Shown here: positions 54,197 to 63,128 of the stretch, in pieces | How positions within the stretch are numbered: position 1 is the stretch's first letter | Layout: each line of letters begins with the position of its first letter | From: Janthinobacterium sp. TND4EL3 | GTDB lineage: Bacteria; Pseudomonadota; Gammaproteobacteria; Burkholderiales; Burkholderiaceae_D | Assembly: GCF_900156175.1 (NCBI RefSeq) | Contig: NZ_FTMV01000007.1 | Location: 186,001-250,000, forward strand | Direction: 5' to 3' | DNA: 64,000 nt | Translations under genes and position numbers: made by a program | Notes under the pieces: model-generated | Seen by the model: only the letters and a program-made list of their open reading frames with translations | What the model was told of the DNA's origin: nothing | Databases searched by the model: none

Positions 54197-55009
54197 ATGT
54201 GGCATGACGCTAAAAGCCTCAATACGACTGCCAACGGCTTGCTGGCCGCGGTTCTGGTCGTGTGCGTGGCCGCCGGCGTCTGGTGGGTGTCGCAGCGTCC
54301 CATGTTCGACCTGCGCACGATCAAGGTGGAAAGCGCGGACGACAAGGGCCTGCGCCACGTGAATTACCTGACCCTGCGCAGCGGCACACTGGGCCGCATC
54401 AAGGGCAATTTTTTCACGACCAACCTGGAAAGCGTGCGCGGCGTGTTTGAGTCGGTGCCCTGGGTGCGCCGCGCCAGCGTGCGGCGCGAGTGGCCGAACC
54501 AGCTGATCGTGGCGCTGGAAGAACATGAGGCACTGGGCACGTGGGGCGAGGATGGACGCCTGCTGTCCGTCAAGGGCGACGTGTTTACGGCCAATGTGGC
54601 CGAGGCCGAGGATGACCATGAATTGCCTGCGTTTTCGGGACCGGATGGCAGCGAAAAGGAAGTGCTGGCCACCTATGTGCAGCTGGCAAAGTGGTTTGCG
54701 CCGCTGAAGATGGTGCCCGAAACCCTGTCGCTGTCGAGCCGCTATGCATGGACGGTGAAACTGGATAACGGCATGAGCGTGGCGCTGGGGCGCGAGCAGA
54801 ATCATACGACCCTGAAGGCGCGGGTGGACCGGCTGGTGGGCATCTACCCGCAGCTGGCGAGCCGGCTGGAGAATATCGACACGATCGATATGCGCTACCA
54901 GAATGGCCTGGCGCTCAGTTCCGCCGGCCTGGTGATACCGGCCGAAGGCAAGGATGGCAAGCCAGTGATGAGGAAGAAAAACAGTAGTCCGATTAAAAAA
55001 CCGACTTAA
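54197..55009 (+). CDS. ftsQ: Cell division protein FtsQ
   Basis: 270 residues. A cytoplasmic start and one helix (GLLAAVLVVCVAAGVWWV), then a POTRA domain (FDLRTIKVESADDKGLRHVN) and the beta domain ending in YQNGLALSSAGLVIP. FtsQ recruits FtsL-FtsB to the divisome. It begins 2 bases after the ddl stop. The C-terminus is lysine-rich. Confidence 0.93.
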   Translation: MWHDAKSLNTTANGLLAAVLVVCVAAGVWWVSQRPMFDLRTIKVESADDKGLRHVNYLTLRSGTLGRIKGNFFTTNLESVRGVFESVPWVRRASVRREWPNQLIVALEEHEALGTWGEDGRLLSVKGDVFTANVAEAEDDHELPAFSGPDGSEKEVLATYVQLAKWFAPLKMVPETLSLSSRYAWTVKLDNGMSVALGREQNHTTLKARVDRLVGIYPQLASRLENIDTIDMRYQNGLALSSAGLVIPAEGKDGKPVMRKKNSSPIKKPT

Positions 55010-55054
55010 TTTAACAATCAATTTAACAATAGCCCAAAAAATTAGGCGACAGAA

Positions 55055-56287
55055 ATGACAAAAGACGCGAAAAACCTGATCGTCGGCCTCGACATCGGCA
55101 CCTCGAAAGTGGTGGCGGTGGTAGCCGAAGTGATGTCCGATGGGCGCCACGAAGTGATCGGGCTGGGCCAGCACGAATCGAAGGGCCTGAAAAAAGGCGT
55201 GGTGGTCAATATCGAGGCCACGGTGGAGTCCATCCAGCGCGCGCTGGAAGAGGCCGAGCTGATGGCTGACTGCAAGATCCGCAATGTGTACGCGGGCATT
55301 GCGGGCAGCCATATCCGCAGCTTCAATTCCAGCGGCATGGTGGCCATCAAGGACAAGGAGGTGACGGCGACCGACGTGGCGCGCGTCATCGAGACGGCAA
55401 AAGCGGTTAACATTCCGACCGATCAGCAATTGCTGCACACGGTGCCGCAAGAGTTCATCGTCGACAGCCAGGAAGATGTGCGCGAGCCTATCGGCATGAG
55501 CGGCATCCGCCTGGAGGTGAAGGTGCATATCGTCACCGGCGCCGTGTCGGCGGTGCAGAACATCGTCAAGTGCGTGCGCCGCTGCGGCCTGGAAGTGTCG
55601 GACCTGATCCTGCAGCCTATGGCCTCGGCCGATGCGGTGCTCACGCCCGACGAGAAGGAACTGGGCGTGGTGCTGATCGACATCGGCGGCGGCACGACCG
55701 ATGTGGCGGTATTCTCCGATGGCGCGATCCGCCATACGGCAGTCATTCCCATCGCCGGCGACCAGATCACCAACGACATCGCCATGGCCTTGCGTACCCC
55801 GACCGCGGAAGCGGAAGAAATCAAGATCCGCTATGGCGTCGCCAAGCAGGTCCTGGCCGATCCCGGCGAATCGCTGGAAGTGCCGGGCCTGGGCGACCGC
55901 GGCCCGCGCAACCTGTCGCGCCAGGCGCTGGCGGCAGTGATCGAGCCGAGGGTCGAGGAGCTGTTCGCGATGGTGCACCAGGTGGTGCGCGAATCCGGCT
56001 ATGAAGGCGTGCTGTCGTCGGGCATCGTGCTCACGGGTGGGACGTCCATCATGCCCGGCATGGTGGAAATGGCGGAAGATATTTTCCTGAAACCGGCGCG
56101 CCTGGGCACGCCCGAGTATCGGGGCCAGTTGGCCGACGTGGTGCGCAGTCCGCGCTATGCCACGGTACTGGGTCTGCTGCTGGAAGCGAAAAAGCAATAC
56201 CTGCGCGGCCACATCGTGACGCGTCAGGACGGTTCGGTAAAGGCAGTCTGGCAGCGCATGAAGGAATGGTTTTTAGGGAATTTTTAA
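55055..56287 (+). CDS. ftsA: Cell division protein FtsA
   Basis: 410 residues, an actin-fold ATPase: IVGLDIGTSKVVAVVAE (phosphate 1), DIGGGTTDVAVFSDG (phosphate 2) and TGGTSIMPGMVEMAE (adenosine). The C-terminal helix WQRMKEWFLGNF anchors it to the membrane. It tethers FtsZ. It follows ftsQ by 45 bases and precedes ftsZ by 154 bases; that longer gap has room for an ftsZ promoter. Confidence 0.97.
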   Translation: MTKDAKNLIVGLDIGTSKVVAVVAEVMSDGRHEVIGLGQHESKGLKKGVVVNIEATVESIQRALEEAELMADCKIRNVYAGIAGSHIRSFNSSGMVAIKDKEVTATDVARVIETAKAVNIPTDQQLLHTVPQEFIVDSQEDVREPIGMSGIRLEVKVHIVTGAVSAVQNIVKCVRRCGLEVSDLILQPMASADAVLTPDEKELGVVLIDIGGGTTDVAVFSDGAIRHTAVIPIAGDQITNDIAMALRTPTAEAEEIKIRYGVAKQVLADPGESLEVPGLGDRGPRNLSRQALAAVIEPRVEELFAMVHQVVRESGYEGVLSSGIVLTGGTSIMPGMVEMAEDIFLKPARLGTPEYRGQLADVVRSPRYATVLGLLLEAKKQYLRGHIVTRQDGSVKAVWQRMKEWFLGNF

Positions 56288-56441
56288 GGGCGTGCTTCAG
56301 GCCCGGCAGCACAGGTTTTTTGGCAGCATCGCAGGTACACACACATAACTTTATTTTATATTTAACCGCAGTTTTCAATCTCCAGTTCTCCTACGAATAT
56401 GAGGCCTGGCGCTTGGAAACCGCATCTGATAGGAGCACATC

Positions 56442-57650
56442 ATGGAGTTCGATATGGTCGATAACACAGCTTTAGGTACCGTCATCAAGGTCGTCGGCGT
56501 CGGCGGTGCGGGTGGCAATGCAGTCCAACACATGATCAACAAAGGCATGTCGGGTGTGGAGTTCATTGCCGCCAACACCGACGCTCAGGCCCTGTCGACA
56601 TCGAAGGCCCATAACATCATCCAGATCGGCGATACCGGTCTGGGCGCCGGCATGAAGCCTGCCGTCGGCCGCCAGCTGGCTGAAGAGTCGCGCACACGCA
56701 TCGCCGATTCGCTGCGCGGCGCGCACATGGTCTTCATCGCTGCCGGCATGGGCGGCGGTACGGGCACGGGCGCCGCTCCTATCGTGGCAGAAGTGGCCAA
56801 GGAGCTGGGCGCGCTGACGGTGGCCGTGGTCTCCAAGCCATTTTCGTACGAAGGCCAGAAGTGCATGGACATCGCCGACGAAGGCCTGGAGCAGCTGTCC
56901 CTGCACGTCGATTCGCTGATCATCATCCTCAACGAAAAGCTGGAAGAGATCTACGAAGACGAAAGCATGCTGGAATGGATGCAGCACGCCGATGATGTGC
57001 TCAACAACGCGGTGGCCGGCATTGCCGAGATCATCAACGTGCCTGGCCATATCAACGTCGACTTCAACGACGTGAAAACCATCATGGGCGAGCAGGGCAA
57101 GGCCATGATGGGCACGGCGACGGCTTCCGGCGTCGACCGCGCGCGCATCGCCGCCGAACAGGCTGTCGCTTCGCCGCTGCTGGACGGCATTGATCTGTCT
57201 GGCGCGCGCGGCGTGCTGGTCAACGTCACGGCCAGCCGCGGCTTGAAAGGTAAAGAGATCAAGGAAGTCATGGCCGCCGTGCGCGCGTTTGCCGCGCCGG
57301 ACGCATCGATCGCGCAAGGTATCGCCTACGACGACGCCATGGGCGACGATATCCGCGTCACCGTGGTGGCGACGGGCCTGGGCCGCGCCAAGAAAAACAT
57401 CCAGCTGGTACCGCAGCAAGTGCTGCGCACCGGCACCCACAACAGCCCGCTGACCCCGTCGGCTGCCATGGGTAGCGCGCAAGCGGCGACGACGACGGTT
57501 GGCGTGGCCACGCCGGCAGCCGGTTTCGACGGCATGAAGGCGCCAGCGGTATGGCGCCGCGAATCGGCTTCCGAGCAGGTGCGCGCGATGGAAAAGAATG
57601 GCATGGAGACCTACGACATTCCAGCGTTCCTGCGTAAGCAAGCAGATTAA
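56442..57650 (+). CDS. ftsZ: Cell division GTPase FtsZ
   Basis: 402 residues. Tubulin-like GTPase: GGAGGNAVQHMI near the start, GGGTGTGAAPIVAEVAKELG (GTP loop), NVDFNDVKTIM and RGLKGKEIKEVMAAVRAFA. A variable linker leads to the conserved tail DIPAFLRKQAD, which binds FtsA and other partners. AGGAGCACATC precedes the ATG. A strong terminator follows, ending the dcw cluster. Confidence 0.98.
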   Translation: MEFDMVDNTALGTVIKVVGVGGAGGNAVQHMINKGMSGVEFIAANTDAQALSTSKAHNIIQIGDTGLGAGMKPAVGRQLAEESRTRIADSLRGAHMVFIAAGMGGGTGTGAAPIVAEVAKELGALTVAVVSKPFSYEGQKCMDIADEGLEQLSLHVDSLIIILNEKLEEIYEDESMLEWMQHADDVLNNAVAGIAEIINVPGHINVDFNDVKTIMGEQGKAMMGTATASGVDRARIAAEQAVASPLLDGIDLSGARGVLVNVTASRGLKGKEIKEVMAAVRAFAAPDASIAQGIAYDDAMGDDIRVTVVATGLGRAKKNIQLVPQQVLRTGTHNSPLTPSAAMGSAQAATTTVGVATPAAGFDGMKAPAVWRRESASEQVRAMEKNGMETYDIPAFLRKQAD

Positions 57651-57674
57651 GGTGATCTGATGTCTGTAACGATG

Positions 57675-57704
57675 ACGGCGGCCTGAGGGCCGCCGTTTTT
57701 TTTT
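57675..57704 (+). terminator. Terminator after ftsZ
   Basis: ACGGCGGCC-TGAG-GGCCGCCGT is a perfect 9-bp stem followed by nine T. It is 24 bases after the ftsZ stop. Confidence 0.94.
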
Positions 57705-57874
57705 GCCGTTTTTTGACTTTTGGCTTTGCCTTTCCGGCCGCTTTCTGCACAAATACGGCAAGTCAGGCATACTATCGCGCAGTGTCGGCATCATGCCGGC
57801 AGAACCAGATCACGGGCGCTGTCCGCTCCATGGAGCGGGCGGCGTCCTTAACCGACAGTACACAAGGAGTCAAC

Positions 57875-58381
57875 ATGACCATCAAGATCGGCGACACCCT
57901 GCCAGAAGGCACCCTGGCCGAATTCATCGAAAGCGAAACCGAAGGTTGCGCACTGGGCCCGAACACGTTCAACGTGCAAGACCTGGTCAAGGGCAAGAAG
58001 ATCGCCATCTTCGGCCTGCCAGGCGCCTACACCCCGACCTGCTCCGCACAGCATGTGCCGGGCTACGTCAAGCACGCCGCCGACCTGAAAGCCGCGGGCG
58101 TCGATGAAATCTGGTGCATCTCCGTCAACGACGCGTTCGTGATGGGCGCCTGGGGCCGCGACCAGAAAGCCACCGGCATCGTACGCATGATGGCTGACGG
58201 CAATGCCGCCTACAGCAAGGCCCTGGGCCTGGACGCCGATTTCTCCAAGTTCGGCATGGGCACGCGCTCGCAGCGCTACTCGATGCTGGTCGACAATGGC
58301 GTCGTGACGCAATTGAACATCGAGCAGGGCGGCAAGTTTGAAGTGTCGAACGCGGAAACCTTGCTGGGCCAACTGGCTTAA
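57875..58381 (+). CDS. Peroxiredoxin (Prx5/AhpE-like)
   Basis: 168 residues. The peroxidatic Cys56 is in PGAYTPTCSAQHVPGY, with Thr53 and the usual Arg in RSQRYSML; two further cysteines (C25, C81) are present, so a 1-Cys or atypical 2-Cys mechanism is possible. It reduces peroxides with a thiol donor. AAGGAG lies before the ATG. This gene often sits just after ftsZ in betaproteobacteria; here it lies between ftsZ and a methyltransferase. CATACT near 57767 could be its -10. Confidence 0.93.
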   Translation: MTIKIGDTLPEGTLAEFIESETEGCALGPNTFNVQDLVKGKKIAIFGLPGAYTPTCSAQHVPGYVKHAADLKAAGVDEIWCISVNDAFVMGAWGRDQKATGIVRMMADGNAAYSKALGLDADFSKFGMGTRSQRYSMLVDNGVVTQLNIEQGGKFEVSNAETLLGQLA

Positions 58382-58495
58382 GTCTCTGAGAAAAAGGCCA
58401 TGGCGGCGTTGCACTGGCCTGGCGTACTACTGGTACTGCCTGCGGCAATGCGCCTTGCCCTGAACATTTTTCAGGGACTTGTCCTTTTTTGATGT

Positions 58496-58523
58496 AAAAA
58501 CGGCGCCATCGGCGCCGTTTTTT
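58496..58523. terminator. Bidirectional terminator between peroxiredoxin and methyltransferase
   Basis: CGGCGCC-ATC-GGCGCCG with five A before and six T after works in both directions. It lies past the stops of both convergent genes. A second stem (CCCTGAA/TTCAGGG, about 58458-58476) lies upstream. Confidence 0.88.
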
Positions 58524-59289
58524 ATTGCACCGACGGCTTGGTCGCCTCGAACATGGCCGCGTCGATGCTGAACGAATAATCGTCCTGCAGCGCGAAATAC
58601 CGTCGTGCTTCCTCGGGCGCGCCATCGAACAGGTTGCGGATGGCCGCCACGCGCTCGGTCGGCGTGCGCATGCGCGCCACCCATTCGTCGAACTGCATCG
58701 TCAGCTTCCACACGCTGCGCAAGCTGTGCGTGAAGCCCGCGTTGTCGAACTTGGCGCCCCATTCGCAGCTGCGGTAGTCGCGCACGTGGGAAGCGTCGCG
58801 CAGCATTTCCACCGCTTGCAGGGTGCTGTCGTACAGGGCCGTCTTCGGCGCCACGATATCGACCACCAGCAAGGTGCCGTTCGGGCGCAGCACGCGCCAC
58901 GCTTCGGCCAAGGCTCCCGCCACGTCGTTCCAGTGGTGGGCGGAGAAGCGCGTCACCACCATGTCGAAGCTGGCGTCGGCAAACGGCAGCCGGGCCACGT
59001 CACCCTGGTGCGTGCTGATGTTATGCAGCCCGCGCTGCGCCCTGGCGTGGTCCACCACGTCGAGCATGGGCTGCGCCAGGTCGTAGGCGACGACCGATTG
59101 CGCCACGGGTGCGACGGCGAAGCTGGCGTGGCCGGCGCCGCAGCCCAGGTCCAGGACGACGGGCTTGCCATGGCGGCGCGCGCATTCCTGCATCAGCACC
59201 AGGTCAGCCCCTTGCGCGTGGATCGCGCTGCTCAGGTAGGCATTGGCCGTCTTGCCAAACTGTTCGGTGACAACATCGTGCTGCTGCAT
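58522..59289 (-). CDS. Class I SAM-dependent methyltransferase
   Basis: 255 residues. Motif I is VLDLGCGAGHASFAVA (about residue 45), followed by GDVARLPFADASFDMVVTRF and RVLRPNGTLLVVDIVAP. This is the ubiquinone/UbiE-like small-molecule type. The start is ATG 59289 with AGGAG ahead. Its promoter region is shared with the divergent XRE regulator at 59394, and a perfect palindrome lies between them, so it is probably its target. The acceptor substrate is not known. Confidence 0.87.
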   Translation of the reverse strand: MQQHDVVTEQFGKTANAYLSSAIHAQGADLVLMQECARRHGKPVVLDLGCGAGHASFAVAPVAQSVVAYDLAQPMLDVVDHARAQRGLHNISTHQGDVARLPFADASFDMVVTRFSAHHWNDVAGALAEAWRVLRPNGTLLVVDIVAPKTALYDSTLQAVEMLRDASHVRDYRSCEWGAKFDNAGFTHSLRSVWKLTMQFDEWVARMRTPTERVAAIRNLFDGAPEEARRYFALQDDYSFSIDAAMFEATKPSVQ

Positions 59290-59327
59290 GGTTTTCTCCT
59301 GTTGATGGATGAGTACCTGCAGAATAG

Positions 59328-59341
59328 GGATAAAATTATCC
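59328..59341. promoter_or_regulatory. Palindrome between the methyltransferase and XRE genes
   Basis: GGATAA-AA-TTATCC is a perfect 6+2+6 dyad. A TATACT -10 for the XRE gene lies 18 bases downstream (59360-59365), so the right arm falls on the -35. It fits an XRE operator controlling both genes. Confidence 0.5.
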
Positions 59342-59393
59342 TGTAACAAGACCATAACTTATACTGGTATATCTACTACCATGGATCACTCTC

Positions 59394-60167
59394 ATGTCGA
59401 ACAAGCTCGCTGAATTCATCCGCGCCCGGCGCGAAGCCGTCACCCCTGCCATGGCCGGTTTGCCCGGTGGCGGACGCCGCCGCACGCCGGGCTTGCGGCG
59501 CGAGGAACTGGCGCAGCTGTGCGATGTCAGTCCTACCTGGCTGACGTGGCTGGAGCAGGGGCGGCCCGTGTCGGCCTCGGCCAAGATGCTGGCCCGGCTG
59601 GCACAGGTGCTGCAGCTGAGCACGGCCGAGCGCGCCTATCTGTTCGAGGTGGCCGACAAGCATGACCCCAGCCATGGCACTGGCGACGGTGACGGGCCTG
59701 CTGGCGCCGAGCTGGCCGCCATCGTCGCCGCCATCGATGCGCCCGCGTACATCCTCGACCGCGCATGGAACGCCGTGGCGTGGAACGGCGCGGCGTCCAC
59801 CCTGTTTGCGGGCTGGCTGCATGCCGGGCAGGCCGCGCCGAATCAATTGCGCTTCATGTTCCTGGACGCTGGTGCGCGCGAGCTGGTCGTCGGCTGGCCC
59901 GAACGGGCGCAGCGCTTGGTGGCGGAGTTCCGGGCCGATATCGGCCGCCAGGCGGACCAGGCGCCGCTGGCCGGCCTGATCGCGGAGCTGGCCGACGCCA
60001 GCCCTGAATTTCGCCAGTGGTGGGGCGCGCAGCAGGTGCAGGGGCGCGATGGGGGCTTGCGCCGCTTCCAGCATGTGCAGCAGGGCGCACTCGGCTTCAA
60101 CCAGGTCACGCTGCATCTGGCGCGCCAGCATGAATTGAAACTGGTGATGCTGTTGCCTGTGTCATAA
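59394..60167 (+). CDS. XRE family regulator with C-terminal MmyB-like domain
   Basis: 257 residues. An N-terminal HTH (LRREELAQLCDVSPTWLTWLEQGRPVSASAKMLARLAQVL) is followed by the MmyB-like ligand-binding domain (YILDRAWNAVAWNGAASTLFAGW; DAGARELVVGWPERAQRLV) that binds fatty acids or similar small molecules in related proteins. It is divergent from a methyltransferase and likely controls it. A DMT exporter follows 84 bases downstream and may share the transcript. Confidence 0.9.
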   Translation: MSNKLAEFIRARREAVTPAMAGLPGGGRRRTPGLRREELAQLCDVSPTWLTWLEQGRPVSASAKMLARLAQVLQLSTAERAYLFEVADKHDPSHGTGDGDGPAGAELAAIVAAIDAPAYILDRAWNAVAWNGAASTLFAGWLHAGQAAPNQLRFMFLDAGARELVVGWPERAQRLVAEFRADIGRQADQAPLAGLIAELADASPEFRQWWGAQQVQGRDGGLRRFQHVQQGALGFNQVTLHLARQHELKLVMLLPVS

Positions 60168-60251
60168 GGAAAAACGGCCGCGCTTGTTATAATCGGGCTG
60201 ACAGCAAGGCCCTGCTTTCCAGGCCATGCTGTCCTGGCTCCGGCCGTCGCC

Positions 60252-61169
60252 ATGATGACGGTCCCGTTTTTTCGCCAGGAGTCTGTTCTGCTACCCCGCA
60301 ATCAAAACCTGCGCAGCATCTATGTGATGCTGATCGCTGTCGCCATGTTTTCCCTGATGGACACGGCCATGAAGCTGCTGTCCGCCCATTATCCGCCCAT
60401 GCAGGTGACGGCCTTGCGCGCCCTGTCGTCCTTGCCGCTCGTCTGCCTGTACCTGCTGTACCGTGGTGCATTTAATAATGTGATGAAGGTGCGCTGGCCG
60501 CTGCACTTGCTGCGCGGCGCCCTGGGCGTGCTGATGATTACCCTGTTCGCCTACGGCCTGAAGCGCATGTCGCTGGCCGAGACCTACTCGCTGTTCTTCG
60601 TTGCCCCCTTGCTGATCACGGTCCTGTCCGTCTTTATCTTGAAGGAGAAGGTTGACTTTGCCCGCTGGTGCGCCATCGCCGTGGGCCTGCTGGGCGTGCT
60701 GGTCGCGCTGCGCCCGGACGGCTCGGGGTTCTTTTCGCTGGCTGGCCTGGCCGTGCTCGGTTCGGCCGCCTGCTACGCCATTTCGGCCGTCACGGGCCGC
60801 ATCCTGAGCCGCACGGATGCCAGCGAAAGCATGGTCTTCTGGCTGATGGTGATGATGGCGCTCGGTGGCGTGGCGCTGTCGGCGCACGAGTGGGTGAACA
60901 TTCGCCGCGACGACTGGTGGCTGCTGGCTGGCCTGTCCGTCAGCGGCTTCCTGGGGCAGCTTGCCATCACGGAGGCGTTTCGCCATGGTAAGGCATCGAG
61001 CGTGGCGCCTTTCGAATACTCGGCCCTGGCCTGGGGCATGGCTCTCGACTGGATGCTATGGCGCGCCTTGCCCGACGAATACACGCTGATAGGCGCGGCC
61101 ATCATCATCGGCAGCGGCATTTACCTCGTGCGCCGCGAAGCCGTGCATGCGGAAAGCGAGCATCCGTGA
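60252..61169 (+). CDS. DMT (EamA) family transporter
   Basis: 305 residues with ten predicted helices and two EamA repeats: the first (SIYVMLIAVAMFSLMDTAMKLL to LMITLFAYGL) and the second (GLAVLGSAACYAISAVTGRIL to GAAIIIGSGIYLV). Such proteins usually export metabolites. ATG 60252 is the first in-frame start; a start nearer LLPRNQN (about 60291) is possible. The XRE regulator upstream suggests regulated export. Substrate unknown. No terminator was seen before lpxC. Confidence 0.88.
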   Translation: MMTVPFFRQESVLLPRNQNLRSIYVMLIAVAMFSLMDTAMKLLSAHYPPMQVTALRALSSLPLVCLYLLYRGAFNNVMKVRWPLHLLRGALGVLMITLFAYGLKRMSLAETYSLFFVAPLLITVLSVFILKEKVDFARWCAIAVGLLGVLVALRPDGSGFFSLAGLAVLGSAACYAISAVTGRILSRTDASESMVFWLMVMMALGGVALSAHEWVNIRRDDWWLLAGLSVSGFLGQLAITEAFRHGKASSVAPFEYSALAWGMALDWMLWRALPDEYTLIGAAIIIGSGIYLVRREAVHAESEHP

Positions 61170-61232
61170 GGCATGGTTGTGGTATTTCTGGCGTGAGCCC
61201 TGCCGCGTCACAACGAAAATCCGGCAAATAGA

Positions 61233-61238
61233 TATAAT
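61233..61238 (+). promoter_or_regulatory. Perfect -10 hexamer just before lpxC
   Basis: TATAAT ends 6 bases before the lpxC start codon, so transcription would begin at or next to the ATG. No recognisable -35 is present 16-18 bases upstream. A leaderless transcript is possible, but the match could be chance. Confidence 0.4.
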
Positions 61239-61244
61239 CGACAG

Positions 61245-62180
61245 ATGTTAAAACAACGCACTATCAAACAACAGGTCCGCACCATCGGTGTCGGTTTGCA
61301 CTCTGGCACCAAGGTCGAACTGATTCTGCGTCCCGCCGCGATCGACACAGGCATCGTGTTTCGCCGCACCGACCTCGACCCCATTGTCGAGTTTCCCGCC
61401 AGCGCCATGGCGGTGGGCGATACGCGCATGGCGTCCGTACTGATCAAGGATGGCGCCAGGGTTTCTACTGTAGAACATCTGATGTCGGCCGCCGCTGGCC
61501 TCGGTGTTGACAATATGTATATCGACGTGAATGCGGAAGAAATTCCCATCATGGACGGTTCCGCCTCGTCCTTCGTTTATCTGCTGCAGCAAGCCGGGGT
61601 GGAAGAACAGCAGGCGCCGAAGAAATTCATCAAGGTCCTCAAACCCGTGGAAGTGCGTCACGGCAAGGGCGATGCGGAAAAATGGGCGCGCTTGTCGCCA
61701 TACGACGGTTTCAAGCTTGATTTCTTCATCGAATTCAACCATCCGGCCGTCGATGGCACGATGCAGCGCGCCTCGGTGGACTTTGGCGACGTATCCTACG
61801 TGCACGACGTGGCGCGCGCGCGCACCTTCGGCTTCATGCAGGATGTGGAAAGCTTGCGCGGCATGGGCCTGGCCCGTGGCGGTTCGCTGGAAAACGCCAT
61901 CGTGATGGATGAATACCGCATCCTCAACGCCGATGGCCTGCGCTACGAAGACGAGTTCGTGCGCCATAAAATCCTCGACGCCATCGGCGACCTGTACCTG
62001 GTGGGCCACCCCTTGCTCGCGTACTACACGGCGCACAAGTCGGGCCACGCGCTGAACAACCAGCTGCTGCTGGCGCTGCTGGAGCAGCCCGATGCGTATG
62101 AAATCGTCTCGTTCGATACCAACGAGGCGGCGCCGCAATCCTACCTGCGCCAGATGGAACGCGAGTGGTCCCTGACCTGA
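61245..62180 (+). CDS. lpxC: UDP-3-O-acyl-GlcNAc deacetylase LpxC
   Basis: 311 residues. The zinc ligands and catalytic residues are in [28 protein letters not shown] (H-x3-D) and [16 protein letters not shown]. LpxC removes the acetyl group in the first committed step of lipid A synthesis. Length is canonical. There is no clear Shine-Dalgarno; a perfect TATAAT lies just before the ATG. In many Burkholderiales lpxC follows ftsZ closely; here four genes are in between. A MITE-like element begins 8 bases after its stop. Confidence 0.97.
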   Translation: MLKQRTIKQQVRTIGVGLHSGTKVELILRPAAIDTGIVFRRTDLDPIVEFPASAMAVGDTRMASVLIKDGARVSTVEHLMSAAAGLGVDNMYIDVNAEEIPIMDGSASSFVYLLQQAGVEEQQAPKKFIKVLKPVEVRHGKGDAEKWARLSPYDGFKLDFFIEFNHPAVDGTMQRASVDFGDVSYVHDVARARTFGFMQDVESLRGMGLARGGSLENAIVMDEYRILNADGLRYEDEFVRHKILDAIGDLYLVGHPLLAYYTAHKSGHALNNQLLLALLEQPDAYEIVSFDTNEAAPQSYLRQMEREWSLT

Positions 62181-62187
62181 TCTGAGC

Positions 62188-62320
62188 GACACCTCATTAA
62201 ACCTACTGCGCGTTGGTATAGGCGGCCTGCGATGCTCACCGGCTCGGCGCCCCCGTACTTCGTACGGTTGCGCTTCTTAGCCACCTCTCCCTTCCGCTCG
62301 CTACGGTTTTCTGAGGTGTC
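62188..62320. repeat. MITE-like element with terminal inverted repeats
   Basis: The ends are GACACCTCATTAAACC (62188-62203) and the reverse complement of GACACCTCAGAAAACC (62305-62320), a 16-base inverted repeat with two mismatches; the outer nine bases are exact. About 133 bases in all. An internal palindrome CGTAC-TTC-GTACG is present. No transposase or target duplication was seen. It lies between the lpxC stop and the DciA-like gene. Confidence 0.5.
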
Positions 62321-62339
62321 AAGACGCCGCATGGTGTTC

Positions 62340-62849
62340 TTAATCTTTTGGTTCGCGGTGGTGGCGCACCATGTTGCGCAGCGCCGCGATCAACTGCTCG
62401 TTCTGCTTCGATGGCGGCAGGGCCGTGCTCAGTTCTTCCAGGGCCGACATGGCTTTTTCCGGCAAGACCAGCGCGCGCGTATGCACGATGGGCGCGATGC
62501 TCTTGATGACTTGCACTTTCAGCTTGATGCCTGAAATCTGCCAGCCCTTTCTTTCCAGTTCCCCTTGCAACTTCGGCAATTGCTGCTTGAGTTTGGCCGC
62601 CAGCGCCGCGTTCGGCGTGGCCAGCACCAGGTGGCCGCTCTCGAATTGCAGGATGTCGCAATGCTCGAACATTGCCGGCAATGCCTTGGCGCAATCCTTT
62701 TGCAGGGCGGCCAGGCGCGTGACGGTAGGCATCAGCGATGCCATTGTGGCATTGCCACGTAGAAAGTCGGTTGCGCCCGTCGCGGCCGGGCCTGAACGGG
62801 CAAAGCCGTAGCCGCGGCGCGGCGCCGGAGAATAAGTGGGAGTTCGCAT
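62340..62849 (-). CDS. DUF721 (DciA-like) protein
   Basis: 169 residues. The DUF721 core (VTRLAALQKDCAKALPAMFEHCDILQFE, then LVLATPNAALAAKLKQQLPKLQGEL) is followed by a basic stretch (GIKLKVQVIKS) and a helical tail. DciA loads the replicative helicase DnaB in bacteria lacking DnaC, and this short form is typical of proteobacteria. The start is ATG 62849; an earlier in-frame codon would add a non-conserved stretch. It is divergent from secA. Confidence 0.85.
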   Translation of the reverse strand: MRTPTYSPAPRRGYGFARSGPAATGATDFLRGNATMASLMPTVTRLAALQKDCAKALPAMFEHCDILQFESGHLVLATPNAALAAKLKQQLPKLQGELERKGWQISGIKLKVQVIKSIAPIVHTRALVLPEKAMSALEELSTALPPSKQNEQLIAALRNMVRHHREPKD

Positions 62850-63018
62850 GGCCGAAACATAGCACACTCGCCCGTGCATGACGAGTGCGGCAGCGAGTGC
62901 GGCGCAGGCAGGCCTGCCCTATTGCCTTACGGTATGGAAAATGTCCGCAATTTCTGCCATTTGTTTGTCATTAAGCTATTGTTATATGGCGCATTACCCC
63001 AACCTTGGCGGGAACGCA

Positions 63019-63027
63019 TGATAAAAT
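63019..63027 (+). promoter_or_regulatory. Candidate extended -10 promoter of secA
   Basis: TG-A-TAAAAT is an extended -10 pattern, 102 bases before the secA start. No clear -35 is present, as is usual for this type. Other promoters in the 62850-63128 gap cannot be excluded. Confidence 0.35.
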
Positions 63028-63128
63028 CATCGTCTTTTGCCATAGTCGAACTCCGTGCGGTCACGCGATTGTTACTTCGTCGTCACCTACAGAGCTTTTT
63101 TTAACGGCGTTTTTTCAAGAATTCAAGC

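Noticed and set aside
62141..62332. A 63-codon minus-strand frame across the MITE-like element
   Set aside because: It starts at one end of the repeat and runs into the end of lpxC; no ribosome site. More likely a by-product of the repeat.
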